From Pedobacter sp. MC2016-24 (GTDB taxonomy: Bacteria; Bacteroidota; Bacteroidia; Sphingobacteriales; Sphingobacteriaceae), in the NCBI RefSeq assembly GCF_015223055.1, contig NZ_JADFBX010000006.1:186001-250000 (forward strand): DNA of 64,000 nt, given 5' to 3'. A model generated the notes under the pieces. The model worked only from the letters and a program-made list of their open reading frames with translations. It ran no database searches and had not been told where the DNA came from. Positions within the stretch are counted from its first letter, which is position 1, and each line of letters starts with the position of its first letter. Below are positions 37,075-44,880 of the stretch, piece by piece. A program made the position numbers and the translations under genes.

Positions 37075-37887
37075 ATGAACGAGGAATTTTATCTTCATAT
37101 TTACAATAAACAAAAGCTGATTGAGGCGGTGCCCTCCAATCAGGAGATTGCCGATTGGGCCATCCAGATCATGAATTTGTTGTATCCGGAACGATTGACC
37201 ACACCAGATTATTCAATTAATGAAATTAAACGGATGATGCACAAGCTGGAAGTGGAGCTGATTCGTATCCTAAATGCCACCAAAGCTTGTGAAGACTGCG
37301 ACAACGCCGCTGTAGCCGCTGGTGTTTTTGAGCAGATCCCAGAGATATACCGTCGGATGAATACCGATATTCAAGCTATTCTAACGGGAGATCCGGCGGC
37401 CAAAAGCGAATTTGAAGTGATTAGAAGTTATCCTGGCTTTCTGGCTATAGCATTATATCGGATTGCTCATGCTTTATTAAAAGCTGAAATTCCAATTATA
37501 CCAAGGATTTTAACCGAATATGCACATTCCATAACGGGTATCGATATCCATCCGGCAGCTGTTATTGGTGAGTATTTGTATATTGACCATGGAACGGGTC
37601 TGGTGATCGGCGAGACCACAGTTATTGGAAATCATGTAAAATTGTATCAGGGCGTAACATTAGGAGCCCTGAGTGTAGAGAAATACATGGCCAATATCAA
37701 AAGGCACCCAACGATAGAAGATCATGTCATCATCTATTCCGGAGCAACGATATTGGGAGGGGAGACTGTCATTGGCAGCAATTCCATTATCGGAGGTAAC
37801 GTTTGGATCACCAAGAGTGTTCCTGCCGGCTCTACTGTATATCACCAATCAGCAATCAAAGTAATCGAAACCAAAGGAAACAAGTAA
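37075..37887 (+). CDS. cysE: Serine O-acetyltransferase
   Basis: 270 aa. The C-terminal left-handed beta-helix contains G-I-D-I-H-P-A-A-V-I-G, followed by the catalytic segment Y-I-D-H-G-T-G-L-V-I-G-E-T and G-V-T-L-G-A-L. The N-terminal half is the helical SATase region. It acetylates L-serine to O-acetylserine for cysteine synthesis. It starts 8 nt after pepD, and its stop overlaps the start of the cysteine synthase gene by 1 nt (TAATG), so the two are coupled. The C-terminus ends I-E-T-K-G-N-K. It does not end in the Ile that CysE uses to dock into CysK, which fits a CysM-type partner. Confidence 0.92.
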   Translation: MNEEFYLHIYNKQKLIEAVPSNQEIADWAIQIMNLLYPERLTTPDYSINEIKRMMHKLEVELIRILNATKACEDCDNAAVAAGVFEQIPEIYRRMNTDIQAILTGDPAAKSEFEVIRSYPGFLAIALYRIAHALLKAEIPIIPRILTEYAHSITGIDIHPAAVIGEYLYIDHGTGLVIGETTVIGNHVKLYQGVTLGALSVEKYMANIKRHPTIEDHVIIYSGATILGGETVIGSNSIIGGNVWITKSVPAGSTVYHQSAIKVIETKGNK

Positions 37888-38759
37888 TGGCGAGCATCAT
37901 TGACATCATAGGCAATACGCCGCTGGTAGAGATCCAGCATTTAAATCCCAATCCAAACGTAAAGATTTTTGCCAAACTTGAAGGGAATAACCCAGGAGGT
38001 AGTGTGAAAGATCGTGCTGCGCTGAATATGATCCGCTCGGCGATAGAGCGTGGTGAGGTTAAAAAGGGTACCCGCTTAATTGAAGCCACCAGCGGTAACA
38101 CAGGCATAGCTCTGGCTATGATTGCCAGTATTTATGGTTTGGAGATAGAATTGGTGATGCCTGCGAGCTCAACACGCGAGCGTACCTTAACGATGGAGGC
38201 TTTTGGTGCAAAAGTTACTTTGCTGGAGTCGATTGAGGTTTGTCGCGACTACGCCGAGGAACAACGCGATAAAAATGGGTATTTTTTGTTAGATCAATTT
38301 GCCAATCCTGACAATTACCTGGCACACTATAAAACCACCGGACCAGAAATCTGGCGGGATACCGAACAAAAGATTACGCATTTTGTAAGTTCTATGGGTA
38401 CTACCGGTAGCATCATGGGTAATTCTATGTTCCTGAAGGAGCAGAATCCTGATATTCAGATTGTGGGCTGCCAGCCTACAGAAGAATCCTCCATACCGGG
38501 AATTCGCAGATGGCCAGCTGCTTACTTGCCAAAGATCTACGATGCAAGTCGTGTTGACCGCGTGATGGATGTGTCTCAGGAAGAGGCTACGCTTAAAGCA
38601 AGGGAATTGGCCAGGGTAGAGGGGATCTTTGCCGGAATGAGTAGTGGAGGTGCTTTTGCATCGGCTTTAAAGCTGGCTTCGGAGCTGGAAACCGGCCTGA
38701 TTGTATTCATTGCCTGTGACCGTGGCGACCGCTATCTGAGCAGCGACTTGTTTGGATAG
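37887..38759 (+). CDS. cysM: Cysteine synthase, CysM-like
   Basis: 290 aa from the ATG at 37887, directly after the start-stop overlap with cysE; an upstream in-frame ATG at 37803 lies inside cysE and is rejected. PLP-dependent fold type II: I-I-G-N-T-P-L-V-E at the N-terminus; the Schiff-base Lys in G-G-S-V-K-D-R-A; the substrate loop in E-A-T-S-G-N-T-G-I-A-L; and the phosphate-binding glycine loop in S-S-M-G-T-T-G-S-I-M-G. The R-R-W-P segment after E-S-S-I-P-G-I is of the CysM kind. It makes cysteine from O-acetylserine and sulfide or thiosulfate. Confidence 0.92.
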   Translation: MASIIDIIGNTPLVEIQHLNPNPNVKIFAKLEGNNPGGSVKDRAALNMIRSAIERGEVKKGTRLIEATSGNTGIALAMIASIYGLEIELVMPASSTRERTLTMEAFGAKVTLLESIEVCRDYAEEQRDKNGYFLLDQFANPDNYLAHYKTTGPEIWRDTEQKITHFVSSMGTTGSIMGNSMFLKEQNPDIQIVGCQPTEESSIPGIRRWPAAYLPKIYDASRVDRVMDVSQEEATLKARELARVEGIFAGMSSGGAFASALKLASELETGLIVFIACDRGDRYLSSDLFG

Positions 38760-38778
38760 CCCTAATTCGCTATTTTTG
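38748..38778 (+). promoter_or_regulatory. Putative Bacteroidota promoter of the EnvC-like gene
   Basis: TTG at 38748, a 20-nt spacer and TATTTTTG at 38771-38778, matching the -33/-7 pattern. It begins inside the 3' end of cysM and ends 8 nt before the ATG at 38787. Confidence 0.5.
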
Positions 38779-38786
38779 TTTTACAC

Positions 38787-40049
38787 ATGAAGCCACAAAG
38801 ATCCTTTTTAATTTTGCTTTTTACTTTTTTTACTACTGTAGCCCTTGCTCAAACCACTAGTGCTGACCTCAGAAGAAGTAAGGAAGCTATACAGCGTGAA
38901 ATTGATATGCTGCAGAAAAACCTGAACGAGACCTCGAGTAGTAAAAGACTCACTTTAGGTCAGATCAGGGCTGTTAATGCAAAAATCAGGCTCATGCAGA
39001 ATAAGATCGCAGTGATTAACTCTGAAGTGAAGAACCTGGACAACCAGATTCATGAAAACGCAAATGAGGTAACTACATTGAAAGGGCGGCTGGGAGAACT
39101 TAAAAAAGAATATGCCGGCATGGTGCGCTTTGCACAACGCAATCAGAATGCTTACGATAAAATGATGTTTATCTTTTCATCAGACAGTTTCAATCAGGCT
39201 TATAAACGCATTAAATATTTCCAGCAATTTGGTCAGTATCGTAAAAAGCAGGCAGATTACATCCAGGGGACGAAGAAAAAGATTGAATATAAGATTGTTG
39301 TGCTCGATAAGAACCTGAAAGAGAAAAGTACCTTACTTACCGAACAGGAACATGAAAAGGTGAAGCTTGGTAAGAATAAAACGGAACAGGCCGAGATGTT
39401 GAGTCAAATTGCCAAACAGGAGCAGCGGTTTAAAAAAGACATCGCTTCACGAAAATGGCAGCAAACAGAAATTGATCGGGCCATTCGTTCGGCAATCCAG
39501 AAAGAAATAGAAATTGCGCGGAAGAAAGCAGAAGAAGATGAGCGGGTAGCTGCACAAAAGGCTGCTGCGGAAGGAAGGCCTATTCCGGTGGCCAGTGCTA
39601 AGGAAAAAACGACCAGCAGTTATCTGACAACTTCGCCGGAAGCAGCGAAGCTGTCTGCGGGCTTTGAAAATAATAGGGGACGCTTACCATGGCCGGTTGG
39701 TCAATATTCGATTGTAGAGCGCTTTGGTAACCATACCGAGGGTCAGGCCAATTATACCAATGACGGAATTAACATCCTTACAGAACAAGGTGCTGCAGTA
39801 AAGGCTGTATTTGAAGGGGATGTGTTGTTTGTGAAAGAGCTTTATGGTACTTATATTGTTGCGCTCAGGCATGGTGATTACTTTACCATTTATCAGAATT
39901 TAAAAACCGTTAGTGTGGCTAAAGGTACTAAAGTGGACACCAGGCAGGTTTTAGGTACAATTGCTTCAAAAGAAGATGGGCCTATTCTGCATTTTGAGAT
40001 CATGCGTGGCCAAACGAAGCTAAATCCAGAAGCCTGGATTGCAAAATAG
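38787..40049 (+). CDS. EnvC-like murein hydrolase activator (degenerate LytM/M23 domain)
   Basis: 420 aa. A signal peptide ends in V-A-L-A-Q. A long coiled coil covers about residues 25-260 (repeated K-N-L-x-E, K-x-K-I, charged heptads with A-R-K-K-A-E-E-D-E). A C-terminal LytM-like domain spans about 305-418. Active M23 enzymes have a H-x-x-x-D pair and H-x-H. Here the equivalent sites read Y-T-N-D-G-I-N-I and G-P-I-L-H-F-E-I, so the first His and Asp and the first His of H-x-H are missing. That pattern fits EnvC, which activates amidases without cutting peptidoglycan itself. It probably works in the periplasm in cell separation. Confidence 0.9.
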   Translation: MKPQRSFLILLFTFFTTVALAQTTSADLRRSKEAIQREIDMLQKNLNETSSSKRLTLGQIRAVNAKIRLMQNKIAVINSEVKNLDNQIHENANEVTTLKGRLGELKKEYAGMVRFAQRNQNAYDKMMFIFSSDSFNQAYKRIKYFQQFGQYRKKQADYIQGTKKKIEYKIVVLDKNLKEKSTLLTEQEHEKVKLGKNKTEQAEMLSQIAKQEQRFKKDIASRKWQQTEIDRAIRSAIQKEIEIARKKAEEDERVAAQKAAAEGRPIPVASAKEKTTSSYLTTSPEAAKLSAGFENNRGRLPWPVGQYSIVERFGNHTEGQANYTNDGINILTEQGAAVKAVFEGDVLFVKELYGTYIVALRHGDYFTIYQNLKTVSVAKGTKVDTRQVLGTIASKEDGPILHFEIMRGQTKLNPEAWIAK

Positions 40050-40079
40050 CCAGATCATTTGTACCGACAGTAGGTAAAT

Positions 40080-40222
40080 CCTTCGGTACAGCTGGCACAC
40101 TGAAAGGAATATAACAGGGACATAACAGGAACATAACAGGGGTATTGTAGGACCTATGGGCCCTGCAATACCCCTGTTATGTTCCTTGTTTATACCTTTT
40201 TGTGTGCCGGCTTTACCGAAGG
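40080..40222. repeat. Long imperfect fold-back (nested inverted repeat) element
   Basis: The outer arms 40080-40100 and 40202-40222 match as inverted repeats over 21 bp with one mismatch and one G-T wobble. The inner arms 40127-40147 and 40166-40186 are a perfect 21-bp inverted repeat, extended by about 4 more pairs. Between them AAAGG and TATA on the left face TATACCTTT on the right, so the arms are collinear. The left arm is longer because an 11-bp unit (ATAACAGGGAC-like) is repeated three times at 40111-40143. It could be a transcribed hairpin, a terminator-like structure without a T-run, or a small non-autonomous repeat. Confidence 0.85.
40111..40143. repeat. Three tandem 11-bp repeats (ATAACAGGRAC type)
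   Basis: Units at 40111-40121, 40122-40132 and 40133-40143 differ at one or two positions. The third continues into the inverted-repeat arm, which carries the same unit in reverse orientation on the right side. Unit duplication within one arm of the fold-back explains the arm-length difference. Confidence 0.85.
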
Positions 40223-40266
40223 CTCAATCCGGAATTGTAGAGAAATAATTGGAATTAAGTTGTAAA

Positions 40267-40950
40267 ATGAGTTTAGAAATAGTTTATCAGGACGATCATT
40301 TAATTGCGATTAATAAGCCGCATGGCTTATTGGTGCACCGATCGTCTATTGCTAATGATGCAAAGGAATTCGCTTTGCAGTTGTTGAGAGATCAAATCAA
40401 TCGTCACGTGAGTCCGGTACATCGTTTAGACCGCAAAACAGGCGGACTGCTTTTGTTCGCTTTTGAGAAAGACGTAGAGATTGCCATGCACCAGCAATTC
40501 CAAAATGGTGAAGTAGAAAAGAAGTATCTCGCCGTGCTCAGGGGGCATAGCCCGGACCATTTGGAAATTGACTATCCTTTAGCGAAAGAGAACGGTACAA
40601 TACAGGAAGCTTTTACCTCCTTTATAACCTTGAAACGTGCGGAGCTGGCTGTTCCGTTTGGTAAGCACCTAACCTCCAGGTACTCCCTGGTTGAAGCGAC
40701 GCCAACTACCGGGCGTATGCACCAGCTCCGTAAACATTTTGCACATATTTTTTATCCGATCATAGGCGATCGTAAACATGGTTGTAATAAACAAAATAAG
40801 CTGTTTAAAGAGCAATGGGACATGACCACCATGTTACTTCATGCCTCTGAATTGTCTTTTATACACCCCGTAAGCAAGGAAAAGGTTCATTTAACAGCCA
40901 AGCCACAAGCTGAGTTTTACCGGGTAATGGATTTAATGGAATGGGGATAA
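40267..40950 (+). CDS. truC: tRNA pseudouridine synthase, TruC-like (RluA family)
   Basis: 227 aa from the ATG at 40267; a TTG at 40249 is rejected. The opening (E-I-V-Y-Q-D-D-H-L-I-A-I-N-K-P-H-G-L-L-V-H-R-S) resembles TruC closely. The catalytic motif H-R-L-D-R-K-T-G-G-L-L-L contains the essential Asp. A second conserved block is T-G-R-M-H-Q-L-R-K-H. TruC isomerises uridine 65 in the T-arm of some tRNAs; other RluA-family rRNA targets cannot be excluded. It is followed by the dnaA upstream region. Confidence 0.88.
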   Translation: MSLEIVYQDDHLIAINKPHGLLVHRSSIANDAKEFALQLLRDQINRHVSPVHRLDRKTGGLLLFAFEKDVEIAMHQQFQNGEVEKKYLAVLRGHSPDHLEIDYPLAKENGTIQEAFTSFITLKRAELAVPFGKHLTSRYSLVEATPTTGRMHQLRKHFAHIFYPIIGDRKHGCNKQNKLFKEQWDMTTMLLHASELSFIHPVSKEKVHLTAKPQAEFYRVMDLMEWG

Positions 40951-40951
40951 C

Positions 40952-40977
40952 TTAACCACATTTGTTAGTTATCCACA
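40952..40977. promoter_or_regulatory. Two DnaA boxes upstream of dnaA
   Basis: A perfect consensus TTATCCACA lies at 40969-40977, preceded by a one-mismatch copy TTAACCACA at 40952-40960 in the same orientation, 17 bp apart start to start. They lie 167 bp or more before dnaA, so they suit autoregulation. Whether they are part of oriC cannot be said from two boxes. Confidence 0.7.
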
Positions 40978-41083
40978 AGTTTCTTGTTGGGTATGTTTTC
41001 TATTCTTTTGCAAATGAAAGAGTTATAAAAAAGCTCAGATTTTATGGCTAAATGTTGGTAAATTTTATGATCTTCGCACTCCC

Positions 41084-41109
41084 AAAACGGCGGGTCGCTT
41101 CGCTGTTTT
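41084..41109 (+). terminator. Possible terminator or leader hairpin before dnaA
   Basis: AAAACGGCG (41084-41092) pairs with CGCTGTTTT (41101-41109), 9 bp with one G-T pair and an 8-nt loop. The T-run is part of the stem, so it could end truC transcripts or sit in the dnaA leader. Confidence 0.45.
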
Positions 41110-41143
41110 AATATTGTAAACCATAAAAATTAAAGAATAAAAT

Positions 41144-42574
41144 ATGCAGATCACTTGTACACAAGTATGGAATAACTGTCTCCAAATTATTAAGGATAAT
41201 ATCCCGGCCCAGAGCTTCAAAACCTGGTTCGAACCGATATCAGCTCTTAAACTTGAAGATAGGGTTTTGACTGTGCAGGTCCCAAGTTTATTCTTTTACG
41301 AATGGCTGGAAGAGCATTATGTTGGACTGTTGCGTAAGACTGTAAAGCAGCAGCTAGGAGATGAAGGCCGGTTGGAGTACAATATTGTGGTAGATAAATC
41401 TACCAATGGTGCTTTACCTTATACCACCAATATGCCTTCAAATGGCAATGGTGCTAACAATAGGAAACAATCGATGCCTGTACCGGTTAACATTAACCGC
41501 GATATCAAGAATCCATTTGTGATTCCTGGCTTGAAAAAAATGAATGTAGACCCGCAGTTGAACGCGGCCTATACATTTGAATCTTATGTAGAGGGCGACT
41601 GTAATCGTTTAGCCAGATCAGCCGGACACGCTATAGCGGCTAAGCCAGGAGCAACCTCATTTAACCCGCTGATGATTTATGGCGCTTCGGGTTTAGGTAA
41701 AACGCATTTGGCCCAGGCAATTGGCAATGAGATCAGAAGAAGTTTACCGGATAAACTGGTGATTTATGTTTCCTGTGAAAAGTTCTGTCAACAATTTGTA
41801 GAGTCTTTGAAAAACAACACGATCAATGACTTTGTTAATTTTTACCAGGCGATGGATGTCATCATTATGGATGATGTACACAACTTTGCCGGGAAAGAAA
41901 AAACACAGGATATCTTCTTCCATATCTTTAACCATTTACACCAATCAGGCAAACAGATCATCATTACATCTGACAAGGCGCCTAAAGACCTTTCTGGTTT
42001 GGAAGAGCGCTTGTTAAGTCGTTTCAAATGGGGTTTATCTGCAGACCTGCAAATTCCTGAGCTGGAAACCAGGATTGCAATTCTGAGAAAGAAAATGTAT
42101 GCTGATGGTATTGATTTACCTGATGAGGTAGTAGAGTATGTAGCAAACAACATCGACAACAATGTACGTGAGCTTGAAGGCGCTATGGTTTCCCTGTTGG
42201 CGCAGTCTACCATGAACAAAAAAGAGATCGATTTGCAATTGGCAAAATCTATGCTGAAGAACTTCATAAAAAATACCACGAAAGAAGTTTCCATGGATTA
42301 TATCCAAAAACTGGTATGCGATTATTTTGAGGTTCCAGTTCATTTGTTAAAAGCACCAACCCGTAAACGTGAGGTGGTACAGGCCCGTCAGATTTCGATG
42401 TATTTGTCTAAAGGTATGACCAAGAGTTCGTTAAAAACCATTGGTGCTTTCTTTGGTGGTCGTGATCATTCTACTGTGATTTATGCTTGCCAGACAGTAG
42501 AAGATTTAATTCAGACAGATAAGAAATTCAGAGCTTACGTGAATGATATCGAGAAGAAGCTAAAAATGAGTTAA
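41144..42574 (+). CDS. dnaA: Chromosomal replication initiator DnaA
   Basis: 476 aa. Domain I has W-x-x-C-L-x-x-I-K-D-N-I-P-x-Q-S-F-K-T-W-F. Domain II is a short N/G-rich linker (about 85-125). Domain III is the AAA+ ATPase with Walker A G-A-S-G-L-G-K-T-H and Walker B V-I-I-M-D-D-V-H, followed by a sensor II region with N-V-R-E-L-E-G. Domain IV is the DNA-binding region with the DnaA signature G-G-R-D-H-S-T-V-I-Y-A. It binds DnaA boxes and opens oriC. It is a single gene between truC and tRNA-Glu; the usual dnaN neighbour is absent, which is not unusual in Bacteroidota. Confidence 0.98.
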   Translation: MQITCTQVWNNCLQIIKDNIPAQSFKTWFEPISALKLEDRVLTVQVPSLFFYEWLEEHYVGLLRKTVKQQLGDEGRLEYNIVVDKSTNGALPYTTNMPSNGNGANNRKQSMPVPVNINRDIKNPFVIPGLKKMNVDPQLNAAYTFESYVEGDCNRLARSAGHAIAAKPGATSFNPLMIYGASGLGKTHLAQAIGNEIRRSLPDKLVIYVSCEKFCQQFVESLKNNTINDFVNFYQAMDVIIMDDVHNFAGKEKTQDIFFHIFNHLHQSGKQIIITSDKAPKDLSGLEERLLSRFKWGLSADLQIPELETRIAILRKKMYADGIDLPDEVVEYVANNIDNNVRELEGAMVSLLAQSTMNKKEIDLQLAKSMLKNFIKNTTKEVSMDYIQKLVCDYFEVPVHLLKAPTRKREVVQARQISMYLSKGMTKSSLKTIGAFFGGRDHSTVIYACQTVEDLIQTDKKFRAYVNDIEKKLKMS

Positions 42575-42630
42575 TTAGGCTTGCAAGGGCGTTTTTGGCA
42601 AAAATAATTTGATTTTTTTTCACATAAAAG

Positions 42631-42661
42631 TTTGCATAATTAAAAACGATTATTACCTTTG
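42631..42661 (+). promoter_or_regulatory. Bacteroidota promoter of tRNA-Glu (TTTG-N19-TACCTTTG)
   Basis: A perfect -33 TTTG (42631-42634), a 19-nt spacer and a perfect -7 TACCTTTG (42654-42661), 17 nt before the mature tRNA 5' end. It is the clearest promoter in the window. Confidence 0.88.
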
Positions 42662-42678
42662 CATCACCAAAACGGAAT

Positions 42679-42750
42679 GGCCCGCTCGTCTACCGGTTAG
42701 GACGCCAGATTTTCATTCTGGAAATAGGGGTTCGATTCCCCTGCGGGCTA
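42679..42750 (+). tRNA. tRNA-Glu (anticodon TTC)
   Basis: A 72-nt cloverleaf. The acceptor GGCCCGC (42679-42685) pairs with GCGGGCT (42743-42749) with a G-T pair at 1-72. The anticodon stem CCAGA/TCTGG holds loop TTTTCAT with anticodon TTC. The T-arm is GGGG-TTCGATT-CCCC. The discriminator is A, and CCA is not encoded. Confidence 0.97.
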
Positions 42751-42752
42751 CT

Positions 42753-42789
42753 AAGCCTCGATGTTACATCAACATCGAGGCTTTTTTTT
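42753..42789 (+). terminator. Intrinsic terminator after tRNA-Glu
   Basis: A perfect 13-bp stem (42753-42765 with 42771-42783), a 5-nt loop, and a run of T to 42789, starting 2 nt after the tRNA. Confidence 0.95.
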
Positions 42790-42952
42790 GGCTTTGTTTT
42801 CTGCTAACTTTATCTTGAAAGCCATCAAAAGCTACTGCTTTATTTTTTCTCGCTGCTAGCCAGCATGTAAGCCGCTAAGCGCTTAAAAATAGGTCTTAAT
42901 ATTTGCAGCTTTGCTTTGTTATGGCAATATTAGCGGCATCTGATTACTACCT

Positions 42953-43264
42953 ATGATGACAATTACTGTACTCGCAATTATAGAACCTGATATCAAGCCT
43001 GGGGCACCCTTATCTAAGGTGATGAACGAAAGGCTTGTCCGTGTGGCAGCGGAGCTTCAGGCGTCATTAACGGATGAACTGGAAGATTCATGGGATTGTG
43101 AAGATCTGGTGGTCTATATGAGCTACAACAGCAAATATGCCATTCGCTGGAAAATTGTAAACGATGTCCCTCCGGTTGTAGAATCTGAAGTGGCCAGGCA
43201 GTGTGCCAAATTGGGATATATTTTATGGAAGGGCAGTGAGATCTATAATTTCAAATCCAGGTAA
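42953..43264 (+). CDS. Small hypothetical protein
   Basis: 103 aa starting at the first of two adjacent ATGs (42953, 42956). No signal peptide is evident and no family is recognised. The composition is soluble and mixed (N-E-R-L-V-R-V-A-A-E-L-Q-A-S-L-T-D-E-L-E-D), with a compact alpha/beta look and two Cys. It stands alone between the tRNA-Glu terminator and a convergent lipoprotein gene. Codon use looks normal for the window, so I take it as real, though its function is unknown. Confidence 0.6.
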   Translation: MMTITVLAIIEPDIKPGAPLSKVMNERLVRVAAELQASLTDELEDSWDCEDLVVYMSYNSKYAIRWKIVNDVPPVVESEVARQCAKLGYILWKGSEIYNFKSR

Positions 43265-43302
43265 TCATTAGCCGGTTCATGATCTGGTGGAACCCGGAGC
43301 AA

Positions 43303-43821
43303 TTACATGGCTTCAATCAAACTGATGTGGATTCCTCTAAAACAATCGTCAGCACAATTTTTCGGCACAAATCCGCAAGAAGAAATCATTCCATTGTTTT
43401 TCGTCTCCAGGTAAACTTCTGCATCTTTTCTTTTCAATAACCACTGGTTTTTTGCCCGATCATAGATTTCATCCAAAGTAGCAGAGGGATCACCGTTGGC
43501 GTGGGTGTTGAGCGTACTTTCATCTTCAGTCCATTCTTCGCGTACCAGCACTGAGTTGGATGGATGCTCAACGGTTTTTGCAACGTAAGAACGGCCGACA
43601 ACTTTACCATCCTTTACTGTAATTACAGTCTCGGTACTGTATCCTGTCCACGAGGTAAAAGACACTTTGTAACGATACGAATTGTTGGATGAAGTTTTGA
43701 AAGCCACCCAGCTTTTATAGCTTTTGTCATAGTCGCTTTCATGGGTAATATCACTTTTTTTGCAGGAAATAAAGCTGCTACCAAGCAGTAGCACTATCAA
43801 TAAATAAAGGTTTCGGTTCAT
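43303..43821 (-). CDS. Small lipoprotein of unknown function
   Basis: 172 aa with a lipoprotein signal ending S-F-I-S-C (Cys20), followed by K-K-S-D. The mature part has Y-R-Y-K-V-S-F and V-K-D-G-K-V-V segments in an arrangement that faintly recalls DUF6174-type proteins; I do not assign it. Two C-terminal cysteines (C-G-F-V-P-K-N-C, C-F-R-G) may form a disulfide. It is single-gene and converges with the small gene at 42953-43264. Confidence 0.7.
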   Translation of the reverse strand: MNRNLYLLIVLLLGSSFISCKKSDITHESDYDKSYKSWVAFKTSSNNSYRYKVSFTSWTGYSTETVITVKDGKVVGRSYVAKTVEHPSNSVLVREEWTEDESTLNTHANGDPSATLDEIYDRAKNQWLLKRKDAEVYLETKNNGMISSCGFVPKNCADDCFRGIHISLIEAM

Positions 43822-43915
43822 AATAGGTGTTTTTCTTACTAAACGAGTAAAATGTAAATTGCGCTACATGTTGTTTTAACATTTAGAAAAACGTACGTCA
43901 ATGGAACCAGATGTA

Positions 43916-44875
43916 TTAAAGATTCGCCTCGATACCTAATGTAACCTGCTCCAATATGTCAAAGGCAGTCTCGGCCATTTTATTGCCTCTATTGTCTAGC
44001 AAAGGGTTAACCTCCACAACTTCAAGACATGCCACTTTCCCTGATTCAACAATACTTTCGATAATGGCTATGATTTCAAATTGATCGAAGCCTTTGGCGA
44101 CTGGAGTACCTGTGCCACAGGAAATTAAATCACAGTCCATACTGTCTACATCAAAAGAAATGTAAAGCAGATCGCAATCAGTCAATTTATCCAGTGCTTC
44201 TTCAATACATTTTGCTAAACCCCTGAAACGGATCTCTTCAACTTTGTAATTTTTTATTCCTAAATTGTGAATGAGGTGATCTTCTGCATATTCTGTATCC
44301 CGAACTCCAAAGTAGATGAGGTGTTCTGCTTTCAATTTCGCAGCAGGTGTTCCTATGGCCTTTAAATTGTCCCATAATGCGAGCGTATCTCCGGTAACTT
44401 TGTTTTGCTGACAATTTAAATTGTCATTAGCCAAAGCTGCCGCTAATGGCATACCGTGTATATTTCCCGAAGGAGAAGTATAAGGTGAGTGCAGATCGGC
44501 ATGTGCGTCAATCCAGATCACACCTAATGTTTGATCAGGATGAGCAGCTTTTATCCCGCTGATTGTGCCCAAAGCAGAAGAATGGTCTCCTGAGAACACA
44601 AGGGGGAAATGGTTGGCTGTTATGCTATGCTCAACGGCTTTAGCAACCCTTGTACACTGCTCCAGTACATGTTCAATCCGCTTTGCAAATGTATTTCTGT
44701 CTTTATTATATATCGTTTCATTGTGTGTCTCCACGTCTAAGGTACTGAATTTGTTAAAGTAATCACTTCCCTTATTGATGGCTGCAATTTCAATTGCGTC
44801 TATGCCCATGTCAGATCCACGTGTTCCGGCACCAATATCAGATCTGTTTTTAACCAGCTTTATCGTTCTCTGCAT
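43916..44875 (-). CDS. rocF: Arginase
   Basis: 319 aa. The binuclear manganese site motifs are S-G-D-H-S-S, W-I-D-A-H-A-D-L-H-S-P and S-F-D-V-D-S-M-D, followed by the conserved E-V-N-P segment. The family usually has G-G-D-H-S in the first motif; here the first Gly is Ser, which should be tolerated. It hydrolyses L-arginine to ornithine and urea in the cytoplasm. It is downstream of the ornithine aminotransferase gene by 5 nt on the same strand, giving an arginine-to-glutamate-semialdehyde route. No urease is in the window. Confidence 0.95.
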   Translation of the reverse strand: MQRTIKLVKNRSDIGAGTRGSDMGIDAIEIAAINKGSDYFNKFSTLDVETHNETIYNKDRNTFAKRIEHVLEQCTRVAKAVEHSITANHFPLVFSGDHSSALGTISGIKAAHPDQTLGVIWIDAHADLHSPYTSPSGNIHGMPLAAALANDNLNCQQNKVTGDTLALWDNLKAIGTPAAKLKAEHLIYFGVRDTEYAEDHLIHNLGIKNYKVEEIRFRGLAKCIEEALDKLTDCDLLYISFDVDSMDCDLISCGTGTPVAKGFDQFEIIAIIESIVESGKVACLEVVEVNPLLDNRGNKMAETAFDILEQVTLGIEANL

Positions 44876-44880
44876 AAGTT

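Noticed and set aside
40111..40143. Possible CRISPR-like repeats
   Set aside because: The 11-bp units are directly adjacent with no spacers, and no cas genes are present. They are tandem duplications in a fold-back arm.
40951..41143. Confirmed oriC
   Set aside because: Only two DnaA boxes are visible. A cluster of boxes and a GC-skew switch would be needed.
41842..42294. 150-aa open frame on the minus strand opposite dnaA
   Set aside because: It lies entirely within the conserved AAA+ region of dnaA, has no promoter or homology signal, and is a frame shadow.
42609..42818. Small open frame over tRNA-Glu
   Set aside because: It includes the whole tRNA and its terminator, so it cannot be a real gene.
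43303..43821. Firm DUF6174 assignment for the 172-aa lipoprotein
   Set aside because: Only faint local resemblance by eye. A profile search would be needed to name it.
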